Positions 45,881 to 58,879 of a DNA stretch of 64,000 bases are shown one piece after another. Each line of letters starts with the position of its first letter. The stretch's first letter is position 1. The notes under the pieces are model-generated. The model worked only from the letters and a program-made list of their open reading frames with translations. It was not told the DNA's origin and searched no databases. The position numbers and the translations under genes were made by a program. Source of the DNA: Nautilus pompilius (taxonomy: Eukaryota > Mollusca > Cephalopoda > Nautilida > Nautilidae); the NCBI GenBank assembly GCA_018389105.1, contig JACATO010000624.1, forward strand, positions 310,001 to 374,000. Reading direction: 5' to 3'.

Positions 45881-46304
45881 TACAGTAGAAACTTATCTGA
45901 CATCCATTCTTCCAACACTCCAGGTTATTGGACTGGTCTCTTGGTCATGTGTGTCTGAATGCACAAGAACACTGTAATATTCATTTAACACACAGAATGC
46001 ACCACTCCATTTCAGAGTGGAGGAGATGTATATAGATAGATAGATATGTGTCCAAGAGCATGTTTGAACTTGCAAGGCTTTTCCAACGTGGAGTCCGTCA
46101 GTGGAAAATAATGGTTGTCTTTCAGAGACAAATTGGAGGATCCTGGAGAGTAGGTAATTTTACTTAACTGTATTCTCAACTTGACAACACGGACAGCATG
46201 TTTTCAGACAAAGACTGCTCAAAATCAACTACTATCGAAATAAATATTTCACTTATCCGACATAGGGTCACTTTTGTTCAAGTCTGGTAACAGTTTTTAC
46301 TGTA
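45881..46304. mobile_element. TA-flanked MITE, about 420 bp
   Basis: The left end is TA then CAGTAGAAACTT (from 45883). The right end reads ...GTTTTTACTG (to 46302) then TA, so the termini are inverted repeats of the form CAGTARAAACT with a TA duplication. CAG ends and a TA target are typical of Tigger/pogo-related MITEs. It contains TCTGACAT and TCCGACAT motifs near opposite ends. No coding capacity is seen. Confidence 0.7.
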
Positions 46305-49300
46305 CAATTATATGAAAGCTGAGAAGAACCTACTGTTTTGTGAGGTTTTCTTTTTCAGATCATCTTTTAAAAAATAGGCATTTTGTTGTATTGTGTATTT
46401 TTAAAATGGTGAAGAGGTGCAAGGTGACATTTCTAAGATTTTTTTCAGAATCTAGTTTGACAGTTGAGCAAATGTTTTTACATTTTCAATAAATACCCCT
46501 ATAAGAAGTCTTAAAAAAAATCAAACTGTTCCCTAGAAACTATTCTCGCTATGCAATATTTACTCAATTTAGTTACTGAGTTGAGCCATGGAAAACATGG
46601 CAACCACTTTGTAGATATCAAGCTTACATTAGCACACAGCTATAAAACCTGGTTCTTCTGCACCTTTTTGTTATAACAATTATTAGTTGAAAAAAATTTA
46701 TGGGTTTCTGTACACTAGTAATCTGCATAAAGAAAAGCGACATTAGATCTTCATTTGCCTCCCCCCCCTCCCTGACTTTAAAGTTAAGGGGCTAAAACTT
46801 ATAATTATTAACAGAATGTTCTAAATAAAAATGAATTATTTCTAAGAAATTTTACAATTTATAGCATTTATTTTTTAACATTTGTGATGATTTTTTTCTG
46901 ATCTAGGTACAAGTGTTTCCAGAGAATTTTACCTAACTTGCAAATTAACAAATTTTTCACATGATTTTAGCAGCCATATTTCTGCTTTGAATTTCATGTA
47001 GAGTCAGAAGAGTGGATTTGAACAATGACAATAAATCATTTGATGCTGTACTAAAATGGGAGATTGATTTTCTTCTATTTTAGCTGTTTATCTTGCAGAA
47101 TTGTATATCAATAACAGATTTCCATTTTGAACACATTGTAATTGATTGTGCTGTTTAATGAGGGCTAAGTAACTGTGTTTTTCAATGTAAATTACTTATT
47201 TTAATTGGATATAACTTAGCAACGTGATGCAGTATGGCTTTGTGCTGCATTATTGGATGATTAAAAGTGGCAAATAGTTATTACTGTGGACATTGCAACT
47301 CAAACAATCCATTCTCATTGGGAAGCTGTATTTTGGGACCAAAACAGGAACAAGATTATTAGCTAGATATGTAAGATGCTTTTTCAAAATTCTAGCATGG
47401 TGCTATGTAAAAGTACACCACATGATGCTTTGGGAGGAACATTGCCATGGTGACACATTTGATTACAATAAAGCTGCCAGAAAAGTCATAAGCTCAAAAG
47501 TAAAATTAACTTACTTATAGTTTAGATAAAAGATGTACTGTTAGTTTTTGTATTTGATTCATTTGAATAATTTTAAAACTTTGTTTTGGCCAAAATGGCA
47601 TAAGCGTCTAGGCACTGATAAGTATGAAAATGTTCCTGTAAAAATAAATACTGCAGAACCTGGGGGTACTGTTCAGCTTTAGTGGAACTGTTAAAATCTG
47701 ACGGCCAATTACTGGCATACTAACAGCCAAAAAAAGAGAGATTTCGTCTGAGTTTTAAAGGTGTTGGTAGGGAGAGGCAGTTTAAAATATTTAAATATTG
47801 CATTGTTGGATTGTTACCTTAATTATTTGCAAAGAAAAGCTTGTTTCAGATTTCTCTGAATAATATTGCTTATCTCTCTCCTGCTAGTTTTGACAATGAA
47901 AACCTCGATATGGTTCATGTCTGTCCTTTTGAGAGTCTTCACAGTATAGGGAATTAGGAGAAGTGCTGGTAGGAAAGAAGGTCAGTACTGTGTCTTAGTC
48001 AGCAGGTGTCTGACACCCCCTGGCAGACTTCTGTAGGTATTCCATTGTAGTAGTAATACTAAGAGGATTAGTACTAACAAATTCCCTGTTGCTTTCTTAG
48101 TTTTAGAATTCCTCCATGGCCAGCTTCAGTGACTTGGTTGTCAGATTTTTATTGCAGGTTTGGCATAGCTAAGGTGTTTAAAAACAAAAACAAAAAAAAA
48201 GAGCCGGTGGTAAAGGTTTTGATAGTGTGCGAATCTCCTCCTCCCCAACAACAACAAAGATAATTACAGAAAGAACATAAACTTATTCTTGAGCGATTTG
48301 ATGTTAACAAATATCGGAACTTCTGCTGAACATTTTCAAAAAAGAAATAAAATTCAGATTTGCGATTTTTGGGTTAAAGTAGGGTAATTGATAATGAAAG
48401 AAAAATGGAATGATTTTAGAAATTAACATTGATTCAGTTTTATCCCCCCCCTCCTTTCTCTACACCAGTGTCCACAAATTGATAGGGATTTAAAATTTTT
48501 GTGTTGTTTAGCTAGCAAATAGTGTGGACAAAACAGGTTCTGTTTTATACATCTACTGATTATTTATGGAACAGCAAAATGTTTGTTAGATTTGTAATTC
48601 TGTGATTACAAGCAGCAGTATGGATGGAGAAAGCTTCCTGATTTTTAATAATTTTTTTCATAAAAAATAGGTAGGTTTTTTTGTAATGCATTAAAATTCT
48701 GAATTGGTAATATCTTCTTTCTGCTGAGATTTTTAAATTTGTAACGCCAAAAACTAATTTTAGTTCTTTTCATTTTGTCATTAAGACCACTGATTATATA
48801 GTGTGTATTAATCTATTTTTTAAAAAAAAGAAAGAAGCTGCTATTACTAATTTGAGGTGGTTTGTTTGTTTTTGTAACTGCTATATCAGTGTTTATAGTA
48901 GCCTTTGGTTTGTGCTTTATAAAAATTAAAAAAATAAACAACAAAAAAAGTTTTGGAAATTTCAGTACACTGATTAAAAAAAAAAAAATTCCTGGTATTC
49001 TTTGTATTCAGATGATGTTTTTAGAAAGCCTTTTCCTGTCTCTCCAGTCTTTCCTTCATTGTCCTTTGTTTCTAACTCTGGTGGGTGGCACTTAGTAAAG
49101 AAAGGTCAATGAGGGGCCTGCCTTTCAGAATGCCATTCCAGATAACAGATGGGCTATTCTTTCACAGATGGGCTATTCATGTTAACTGTCTATTGATGCA
49201 TGTTTTAATGCAGGATGGATTCATAGATTTAAAATTGAGAGTTCAATGTTAGTGATTTATTTATAAGGAAACTTGAAAAGGCGACAGATCAGCACCCTTT

Positions 49301-51060
49301 GAAAATGAAAAAAAAAATATTATTGGACATAAATAAAAGATGCTTTTTTCAATTACATAGTCTCTTCAGCAGCACTCATGAGTAAATGTTTGGTTTTTAC
49401 TCTTGTAACGAAAAAAGAAAAAGCATTGCTCAAAATCAGATTTTGGTGTCATCTCCAGACAAGCAATCTGTTGTTTTACAGTGCAAATAGGAAACTACCT
49501 TATCTGTGAATTGTGGGAACAAAAGGATGGAAAATATCTTTCCTAAACTTATTTTCCTCTACTAAACTAAGAATAGTAGTCTGTCTTAAAAAACCGAATA
49601 CATTCTAAGGTTTACAGTATATAAATCAATATAGTCTCATTCTCATGTGTTTAAAAAAACTTGCAGCAGGTGTGGCTGATGTATTTCTGAGGTTTTATGT
49701 TAGATTCCAATTGGTACCAGGGCCCATCAGCCTACAAAATTTCCAAAGTGACACTAAACTGATTCAAAGAAATTAAAATAAGCAGAGAGATTTTCAAAAG
49801 TTATTCAGGGATGGATCCACAGTTCACAGATAGCAGAGTAGTACTGGTCATGCCCGCCTAAATGTCCATGCTTACACGATAGTAGTAGTCACTTTAAAGG
49901 TATGAGCACTGTCTCAGAGAATGTCCAAAATACATCCAAGATAAACAAATCTGTTGGGGTGGTGGCACTGTTGAGCCACTTTTTAAAAACATTAAATAAA
50001 CAATATAGTCTTTAAGTTTAATTGCTGTCTCTCGACCATGAGAGTAATAGTATGAATTCAGATGTTCACTTGCTTAATAGTCAGTCCCCCAACATTTCAT
50101 TCTGTTTTTTTTAAATCTCCCAGACTTGAGCAGCTCTGAAGTTTTGAGTTCTGTAAGACTTATTTGGAAAGATATCGATGAGGCGCATCGACTTCAGTTA
50201 TCACAAATATTTCAAATGATAATTTAAAAAAAAATACCAACATTTAATTTTTTTTTGGGGGGGGGCTTAAATTTTAAAAGATTGGTAAGTTTTGTTACCA
50301 AGAAAAGTACTGAAATATTGGTCTGTATTTAAAAAAAAACAAACAAACTAAGTGTAAAGGGATTGAGACTACAAATCTTATAATATACTCTCTTCAAACT
50401 GATATTTTTGGAAGTAAACATGCACATAAATATACCTTTTTAAATTTTCTTAAAATGTGAAATAAGAAAGCAGTACTATTAATGTGAATGTACTATGTAT
50501 AACATTGCTAGTTAGATAGGGGTAAAGAAAAACTTAACTGTAAAGCTAATGCTAAAAATCCAGTACCAGACTGGCTGGATTGATCCAACTACAAATTTTA
50601 GGAGAAGTACCGCTTTAGTTGCGAGAAAGCATGAGAAAATAAAAACCAATTCAAATCCGTGGTTGTTAAAAATGCAGTCTTTAAAATTAGAATTCAGTTA
50701 TTTTGTTGTTAGGGCCCTGATGCTAAGCGGGCCTTGTTTGGATTTTTTTTTTTGTTTTTTTGTCAGCATGTCTTCCACATGAACTAGCCTAGCTTTAAAT
50801 GAACCGATACAGTATCCTGTGAATGAATATTTTATTTGCTTTGGCAGCAGTTGTTGTTTTTTTTTTTTTTAAATGCTTTATTCAACTTGCATTAAGTTTT
50901 ATAGGGATGAATGGAATGTATGATCACATTGACTGTTTAAAAAACGGGTCCGAGTGTGTGTACATAATTTTTTTTTTTTTTTTTTTTTTTCCTTTGCCTG
51001 GCATAAATTGTATTTTCTCCATTTTAAAAGCTGGGTTATGCTCCAGTAAGAAATACAACT
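46305..51060 (+). other. Laminin intron 1, middle part
   Basis: AT-rich intron sequence with homopolymer runs (for example C at 48444, G at 50261, T at 50970-50990). No gene or transposon was recognised. Scattered open frames of 60-80 codons lack family resemblance. Confidence 0.5.
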
Positions 51061-51247
51061 GACGAGTTGACACTAGACATTCACCAGAGGAACTCATTAG
51101 CTTTTAGATGTGGGAGGAAGCCAGATGTGACTGAAGAAATCATGTTAATGCAGTATGCCAGATCAAGCCATTCATGGTCAGGATTGGAACTTGGGCTTTC
51201 ACCCTTAGCACTCCAGTAGTTTACCATTGGACTACCTATTGCATATT
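51061..51247 (-). mobile_element. tRNA-derived SINE-like sequence
   Basis: On the minus strand a Pol III A-box-like TAGTCCAATGG (about 51237-51227) is followed at a typical distance by a B-box-like AGTTCCAATCC (about 51193-51183), with partial cloverleaf pairing in between (GGG...CCC). A non-tRNA tail of about 120 bp follows (CTTCCTCCCACATCTAAAAGC). This layout is that of a tRNA-derived SINE. No second copy lies in the window, so the unit ends are uncertain. Confidence 0.55.
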
Positions 51248-54200
51248 TACAGTTTTGTTTAGTATTTGGTTATATCTGTAACACCCTTCTGTTAACTTTT
51301 AAATTATTATTATTATTTTAGTTTTAAATGTACTTTTATTAATGTATTCATGCATTAGAATGTCATCGATAAACTTTTACCCCTCCCCCCCCAGAAAAAA
51401 AAATGCTGTCTTCATTTAAATATGATTCCAATTTGAATTGGCCTGATGAAGTTACCTTGAAAAATTGTTAAGATATCTAACATAGTGAAACATTGTGCAG
51501 GTTTTCTAACTCTGCAGTACTCTATGCGTGTGCATTCGCTTTTCACACAAAAAAATAGGCTTTGAAATACTTGGGTTTGTGTAGTGTACTCCTGGTAAAC
51601 CTACCTGCATTTTGGAGAATGGTTAGTGTCTTTTCTTGGTCTCTAGTTTATTTAAATAATGTTTACTCTTCTTTTTTTTTTTGCCTGTGGAATACGCTGG
51701 TTAAAATATAATCAGTAACAAAATAAAGGTTATCGATGGCCTCTTAGTTAACTAATCACAAGGTTGAGTGAAATTTTTGAAAAAGTAAATGATGCGAGGA
51801 TGCATTAAAACAAAACAAGTAATCCTAGCAATGGTGTAAATTTAGCCACCTTTTAAAGAACCTTTAAGCAGGATCTACATGTCAGAATTTTAGAAGGGAG
51901 TGAATCACCAACGAGCACTTGCATTTCATGGCTCTGCTATTGTTTGTCTTTTATTTTTCAACCAATCAAAGTGTGTACTGCTGATGTGAAACTTTATTTT
52001 TTTAACTAACCTTTCTTTAGATTGTTCCACATTAGAACATACCTACTGTAAACTGAACATTGTTTTGTTAAGTTTCAGCATTTAAAATATTACCAGCTAA
52101 TGTTTGATGGAGGGGGTTGGTGAGGGTAGAGCCTCTAATAGCTATATTAGAATTTAATATTTTACTGTTGCATTTTGTGACCACCAACAAACTAGCAATT
52201 GCGGCACCTTGAGCTTGGCCCCTATTTTACACAAATACAGTTTACCATTACTGTGTGATCTGCAGCCATGCTTTCCACATACCATTGCGTTCTAATCTGA
52301 CACTAATTTCTGATGAGAGAGCTGAATTCATCAAAGCCAGCTTTTCCATCCTTAGTTACCAATAGTTTGAATAGTAATAATTTAGCAATGGTCAGGGCAA
52401 TGTTTCAGAGAGTGAGGCTTGAGGGAATTAATGCTGATTTTCAAACCTGATCCAAAATCAGGCAGCCATTCATTTCCTTAACTAAAACAACAATCTCTTT
52501 GCCTGAAAGATATGTGCATTAATTATTTAACATAGTATTAAGATTCAGGTTTAAGGCTACATTTTAACGACAGTTAGTGCAAATGAAACTACTAGTCTGT
52601 TAGTTTTTATTTATAAGATAAGTTAGTGTCTACATAATTTTCAGCAGATCAGTAATAGCATTAGGTTTGCAATTTTCTATCTGCTTTAAAGGAAATGATA
52701 AACATAAGCAAGTTTTTCCTATATGCAAATAAGGAGCAAAAGTATCATAATTTTTTTGTTATAAATGTTTGTTGGCTGAGGAGAGAACTCTCCAAGTGAT
52801 TTTTTTTTTTTTTTTTAATTATTAAATGTGCTGAATAATTTCTATTTACTAAACTGCTTAAGTGAAAAGGGGAGGTACAGTTCTGTGGTTAACAGATCTA
52901 GTTGTCTATACATTTACATTATTTGTTGTTGGAACGCACCACTTGGAAATAGTGTAGACGCTACAGGGTATTTTTGTTTGTTGCTGATCACTTTGGATTG
53001 TAAATAATTTTCTTTTCATTCTGATTTTGTTCTTTGTTTATTCTCCTCCTTGTAGTATCCCCTTATTTAAGCTGCTGGTGATAGCAAACTATTGTTATTT
53101 AACAAACTCTTGTGGGTGAGTGAGAGAGAGGGTAAAAATATTTGGCCCTGACCTTTTATAAACAAAATAATGAGAATTATAGCACTGTTATAATCAATTA
53201 TTTTAACTTTATAGTTCATTCTGTTCTTAAGATTTAGACTATACAGTTATTTTTTTTAGTATTGAGTCATGGAAATCTATGGCTCAAGTTCTACCTGTTT
53301 ACCTGTGATTCTATTTTTACACATGATTACAATGTTCAGAAATCTAGTAAAAAAGATGTTGATCTTTCTCAGCATCAGTAATTTTCCACCATCCCTTTCT
53401 CAAGTGGCTGCTTTCTTGTCTTAGGTAGGCCCATAATTACTTCTCTTGTCAGCTTTCTATATCCACTCCTGAATTCTTTTCCTGACAATGCCAAATTTCT
53501 TTTGCTTGGACTTGATTGTGTAGCTTGCAGTCTTTGACATTCTGACTCTCCTACAAACATGATATATGATGGTTGCTACAATAATTACAGATGAATGAAT
53601 GAATGAACATGTGAGAAAGAAAGTAGAAAAACTTAATTTGTTGAAAATTAAGCAAATGATCTGACACAATCACTGAGCACATGCCACTTAAATAAGGAGT
53701 ATTCCATGCCTAAATGAATGTTTTCAAAAGTATTACAAAATAGTGATATATTCTTGAATGCTACAACAAAAGAGATGACACAAAAATAATAAGCGAAATT
53801 CTTAATAAACCATTTGTTTGTTGATAATGAGAATCAGTGGTAAAAAGGACTTTGAAGCAGCTACAATTGATTTGAACTAAGATAGCTGATTTTCATTTAG
53901 TATTAGTAATAAAGATCATCAACTGAATAATTTACTTTCCAAGATGTACCATTTATGTGCAAAAATATTTCTAAAGTAGTAGGTGGACATTTATGGGGAT
54001 GCTATGAATGCAGGTGGATAGATGTTTTATGTCATTTTTGAAGGCTGACGTAGGATGGGAGTGAGCATTTGTTGGAGCCAGGTGGCATTTAAAAGTAGTA
54101 TGGTAAATAAAACCGGTTTAAATAGTCATCTAATAATAAACATGAATTTTGAAATGTAAAACTCAAAATTAGATGAATCAGAATACATGCCAAACTAGTT

Positions 54201-55664
54201 TATTTGATATAATTTAACAAAGGATAGAATAAACTTTTTAACTATGTTTTTGAAGTATGTCTACAGTTAAAATTAGCAATTGTTGAAAAAGTTGGAAAGA
54301 GAGAACTTGATCAGTTAGATTTTGATAAATCAAATCTGTACTTTTTGATTTAGGAAAGGCCTATTTGTGGGAGTTAAAGGTTTAGCATGGTGGCTATGTA
54401 TAATGGGAGTACAGGGGTGCAGACTAAAAGTTTTTCTTTTTACACATTGCTATTTTTTATGTCAGAGATGAAAAGGACAATTACTTAACTATGACAATTT
54501 AAAATAAAGTGGTAGTTTGTGTTGTTGTTTTTTTATTTTTTTATATTTTTTAAAATCCAACTCTGCTGTGTAATCCAGAAGCCCAGGGTGGAGACGTTTT
54601 GTTTGAGATCCCAGATCATAGACAGGTTGGTTAGCTACTGTGTCTGGGTAGAATCTCAATTTCTCATCACAGCTTTGTAGAAATCACATACTGCAATAGA
54701 CTATGGATGAAACGAAGATCTAGCCTTTGCCATAGTTGATTTTGTTTTGATCACTTGTTTCACTCATCTGACTTTATCAAAATGAATCAAGTGTTTTTTC
54801 ATTGGCCAAATATCTTGTCCAGATGTTGGCATTAGTTAGTGTTTAGTTGACAACTTAAGCAACAATTAATATACGCAATGGATTCTTCTCATATAATATA
54901 ATTGTGATATACTGCAGTAAAAAAAGTTTTGATATTTCTCAACTCTAGTGTATATATACAACCAACATAAAATGTAAATCTGTCTTACTCTTGTATCTTA
55001 CCTTTTTAAATGTGGGCATCTGTTAGGAGATGCCAGAGTGCAATCACTGCAAGCCTAATAAATTCTTTTCTTAGAAGACTCTTAATAGATTTATCATCTT
55101 TATATACCCAATTTCTGCTTAGAGTATTGGTTAATAAAGAAAATGATATGCATTTAGGATATTATTTTACACACATTTTTAAACTTACCACATCTTATTG
55201 TGAATGTGGATGTAACTGAGAGAAAGTATCATGAAGATGAGGCTAGACTTTTTCTTTTCCCATGTATGAAAGTAGGGAAAAGAATGAAATGACTTTGGGT
55301 GAAGTAGTTTACTTCAGAGTGGATGTCATTATTTTAGCATTTTTGTAATTTCTAGAAGCAGCTTGGATAGTTCCTTAGGGTCCTTTGTAGAGTCATTGTC
55401 TTATTTGAATAATTGTTAATAAAATTACTAAATATCCTTTGTTTTTAGTTTTTAAAATAGGAAAAAATTGTGTGGCATTAGATCTGATAAGTGGATGGTC
55501 AACTGCTGAAGTTCTTCCTCTTTTAAAAACTGGTGCATAAACATTATTGTTGGTTGCGTTGTTATAGTGGAGGATCCATTGTTTAAATGCATATTTCAGG
55601 CTATGCCAGTAGGTATTCTATACCGATTTCATGATGTTAATGTGGAACACATGATTCAGAGTTT
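51248..55664 (+). other. Laminin intron 1, later part
   Basis: AT-rich intron. Around 54570-54690 a minus-strand segment with AGTAGCTAACCAACC and GGGATCTCAAAC spaced like Pol III boxes may be a second, more decayed tRNA-derived SINE (weak). Nothing else was recognised. Confidence 0.4.
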
Positions 55665-55666
55665 TA

Positions 55667-56937
55667 CTAGGTTGTTACAAAAGTTTTGTCAGTTTTTTTT
55701 ACTGCAGCAACGAGACTTTATATCGTTGCTGAATATGAAGTTTATTAATCAAAGTGAGTTCCATTACAATCAATACACTTTTGCCAAAGAGTTACAAGAG
55801 CATTTATACCATCTTGAAAAAAATCTGGATTTCCGGAGTCGATAAACTGTTGGAAGGCAGTTTCAATTGCTGCTTGGTTGGAGAAGGATTTCATACGAAG
55901 GAAGCTATCGAGGTGTTTGAAAAGGTGGTAGTCTGTGGGAGAAAGGTCTAGTGAATAGGTTGATTGAGGGAGAACTTCATACCCCAACATGTTCAATTTC
56001 TGAAGAGTCACTTTTGCAACACGAGGATGAGCATTGTTGTGGAGCAGGATTGAGCCGCTTTGATTCACCAATGATAGCTGTTGTTGGGAGAGTTTCTGAT
56101 GAACAATGTTTAATTCACAACCGTATCTCAGCTGTGATGGTTTTGCCAGATTGCCAGAAGTTATAGTGGATGACACCAGTTGCACTCCACCAGGCAGTGA
56201 CCATGACCTTGGGTGGAGGCTGGGTTTTGGAATGTGGTTAGGCACCTTGTCTCTGTTGAGCCACTGTGCTGATCGTTTGCAATTGTTGTAAAGGATACAT
56301 TTTTCATCTCACACAATGATTTGGTCAAGAAATTGGTAGTTTTTGTTTCTTATGACAAGCAAAGAGCAGATCTCCAATTGACGATTTTGTTGTTAATTCA
56401 ACTCATGAGGCACCCACTTGTCAAGCTTTTCCATCTTGCCAATTGCGTCAAGATGCTGGGAAATGGTTGCAGTGCTTATGTCAAGCTCTCCAGCAATTCC
56501 TCGCACTGTTTTTCTTGGATTAGCTTCAACTGAGGCTTTCAGATGGTTGTCATCACAGCTGGAAGGATGTCTGCTATGTTCCTTATCTCCAAGGCTCACA
56601 TCTCCTGATTGAAAATTTGCAAACCATCACTGTACTGTGTGCTCATTTGCTGTGTGCTTGCTTAGTGTTACGAGTTGCCTGATTTGTTTTGTGGCCTAGT
56701 TTAAACTCATGAACAAAATGGCATGAAAAACATTTCATCCATGTTTCACTCAGAATCCTGAAACAAATATCCATTTTATGATTTTTAAAAAGGTAGGTTT
56801 TGGATAATATATTCCAAAGCACATGCTACAAAATGATGTATAACTTATTCTTATTTGTATATACCTTCACAAGCATACAAAAAATAAACCCCATATTAAC
56901 ATAATATAAACCCAACAAAACTTTTGTAATGACCTAA
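55667..56937 (-). mobile_element. mariner element, Hsmar1/cecropia type, 1.27 kb
   Basis: The left end CTAGGTTGTTACAAAAGTTTTGT and the right end (opposite strand) TTAGGTCATTACAAAAGTTTTGT are inverted repeats of 23 bp with three differences, flanked by TA on both sides (55665-55666 and 56938-56939). Length and termini fit mariner. The minus strand carries a transposase relic (next entry). Confidence 0.9.
55745..56640 (-). pseudogene. mariner transposase (DD34D), broken
   Basis: Minus-strand blocks in order are: the HTH part (SLGDKEHSRHPSS; ANPRKTVRGIAGELDIS; LDAIGKMEKLDKWVPHELN), the first catalytic block DEKCILYNNCKRSAQWLNRD preceded by a TGA stop (about 56305), a frame-shifted middle, ILLHNNAHPRVAKVTLQKL (about 56040), TYSLDLSPTDYHLFKHLD with the third Asp (about 55950), and the C-terminus WQKCIDCNGTHFD. 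The second catalytic Asp (HDNARPH in the family) is Asn here, and the conserved Trp after DEK is Cys. It belongs to the mariner group that includes the source of vertebrate SETMAR. Confidence 0.9.
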
Positions 56938-57848
56938 TACATGAGTTTTGAATTCTTGGTACTCTAAACATCAGAAAAGATGATTAGCATTGCTTTCTGT
57001 ATGCTATCTGAATGCATGCTTTCTTTGGTTCCATTGAAGCTGGTGATTTCCATTGTAGATTCTGTTGCTGTTTTGGGATTGTTGTACTTATCACCTATTA
57101 TTATCTTTTAAATAAAGTCTGGATTATTTGTACTTACTTTAGAGAGTGTGTCATGCACATGTAAGTAGATTTTAAGATGTGAAACAATTTGGCAGAGATA
57201 CAATATATTTTTTAGTCTTGTTTGACAATTATCAGACAAATGCCATATGAAATGCAAAGCCTATCAATGACTTTCTCTCTCTCACACACACACACACTCA
57301 GTCACACACAAAGCTTGAATGAGTGTAACAAACACTTGATTCTGATGTTTGCCAAGCAAGAACATTATTATCTTCCAGAGTCATCAACCAGCATGAAAGT
57401 GATCAAACCATTCAAATGTTTGAGGGTCACTATATCCATAAGCTGTTGTTGCTCACTCTCAGAGGTCATGTTGAAATCTACCACATACAAACCACTTCTT
57501 ATAGCCATGAGTTTGTCTCAGCCTTCAAACAGGGAGAGATCATGCAAGACTGTTGGGTATATTGCATGATATCCATTAGGATATGATAGAGCACCATATA
57601 GTAAATTATTATGCCATATGCACTCTCAATAAAATCATTCTAATAACTTTTGATTGTATGTTGAAGAAGAAAATTTAAATAGCTTGGATGGAGAAAGTTA
57701 GTTTCATTTGCTGGATGAGGAACCAAACTACTTCATAATAATAAAGTTAAAAAAGAAACTTTTTTGGTTATTTGACGAGGCTACTAGTAAGCACTATATC
57801 TGTAAGGATAAGGTTATTGTGATAAACAGTGTGGTGGTAATTTTTCAG
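56938..57848 (+). other. Laminin intron 1, last part
   Basis: AT-rich sequence with a TC/CA simple repeat at 57269-57310 and the acceptor tract TTTTTCAG ending at 57848. No gene is seen. Confidence 0.6.
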
Positions 57849-58417
57849 GTATTTTTACCCAGGCTCGCCAACCACGATGTGAACAGGGTAGCTGTTATCC
57901 AGTCACTGGGGATTTACTTATAGGAAGACAAAAACAACTTACTGCCTCTTCAACATGTGGTTTAACCCAACCACAAGCTTACTGTATAGTGAGCCACTTA
58001 GAGGATGAAGAGAAATGCTTTACTTGTGATTCTCGACAGCCTTATAATACTCCCCTGAATGGACGCCGCCGTCGGGGTAGTCACAGGATAGAAAACATAG
58101 TGTCTTCATTTGGGCGATCTGCTAGCAGGAGACGTTGGTGGCAAGCAGAGAATGGCAAAGAAAATGTGTACATCCAGTTGAATCTGGAGGCAGAGTTTCA
58201 CTTCACTCATTTAATCATGACATTCAAGACATTCCGTCCAGCAGCCATGTTGGTGGAACGCTCTTATGATTTTGGCCGAACATGGAAGGTTTACAGGTAT
58301 TTTGCCAAAAACTGCCAGACTATGTTCCCTCGCATCCCACATAGACCAGCCCAGAACATCAATGATGTGATTTGTGAGTCTAGATATTCTGATGTTGCTC
58401 CTTCTACAAGTGGAGAG
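57849..58417 (+). CDS. LAMB1: Laminin subunit beta, exon 2 (LN domain, main part)
   Basis: After TTTTTCAG the frame gives [20 protein letters not shown], the conserved start of a laminin beta LN (domain VI) module, then [28 protein letters not shown], and the typical [20 protein letters not shown] and [22 protein letters not shown] blocks. [15 protein letters not shown] and CQTMFPRIP follow. The LN domain of laminin short arms mediates calcium-dependent polymerisation of the basement membrane network. The exon has 2 + 189 x 3 bases and ends GGAGAG followed by GTAAGT, phase 0. Residue pattern and WW/YIQLNLE favour beta over alpha or gamma chains. Confidence 0.97.
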
Positions 58418-58761
58418 GTAAGTTTTTCTTTAATTTATTGCTCAACAAGTAAAAAGGAGAAAATATTTATGAAGGATTGCAAAGTGTTCACATAGTTGAA
58501 AAAAATATTTTTAAAAAGTTTTGGTTTTATTCAAGATGGCTAGTGTGGCAGTTAGTGTAATTTCCGTTTCATCTGAATAATAAATGAAGCTTCTGTACAA
58601 GTTCCAAGGGAGCAAGCATTATACCTTGTTATCTTTATTTGGACTTTCTTAGAAACTGTCTTCCATAAGGTTGCTGGAGATCTATGTGGTTTTGTTAAAG
58701 TAGCAAATGCTCAGTTATTTTTATCATAGATTAAATACCTTTTCATATAAATTTTTTTTAG
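58418..58761 (+). other. Laminin intron 2, 344 bp
   Basis: GTAAGT donor and ATTTTTTTTAG acceptor. AT-rich, with no other feature. Confidence 0.95.
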
Positions 58762-58879
58762 GTAATCTTCCGGGTTTTGCCACCATCCATTGCTGTTAAG
58801 GATCCATACAGTCCTAATGTGCAAGATCAACTGAAGCTGACTAATCTTAGGATAAATTTTACCAAACTCAACACATTAG
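58762..58879 (+). CDS. LAMB1: Laminin subunit beta, exon 3 (LN domain)
   Basis: Continues the LN domain: [20 protein letters not shown], then [19 protein letters not shown]. The block VxFRVLPPxI...DPYSxxVQDLLKxTNLRIxFxKLHTLGD is diagnostic of laminin beta-type LN domains. NFT is a possible N-glycosylation site. The exon is 118 bases (39 codons + 1) and ends TTAG followed by GTAACT. The single base joins the next exon to form Gly in LGD. Confidence 0.97.
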
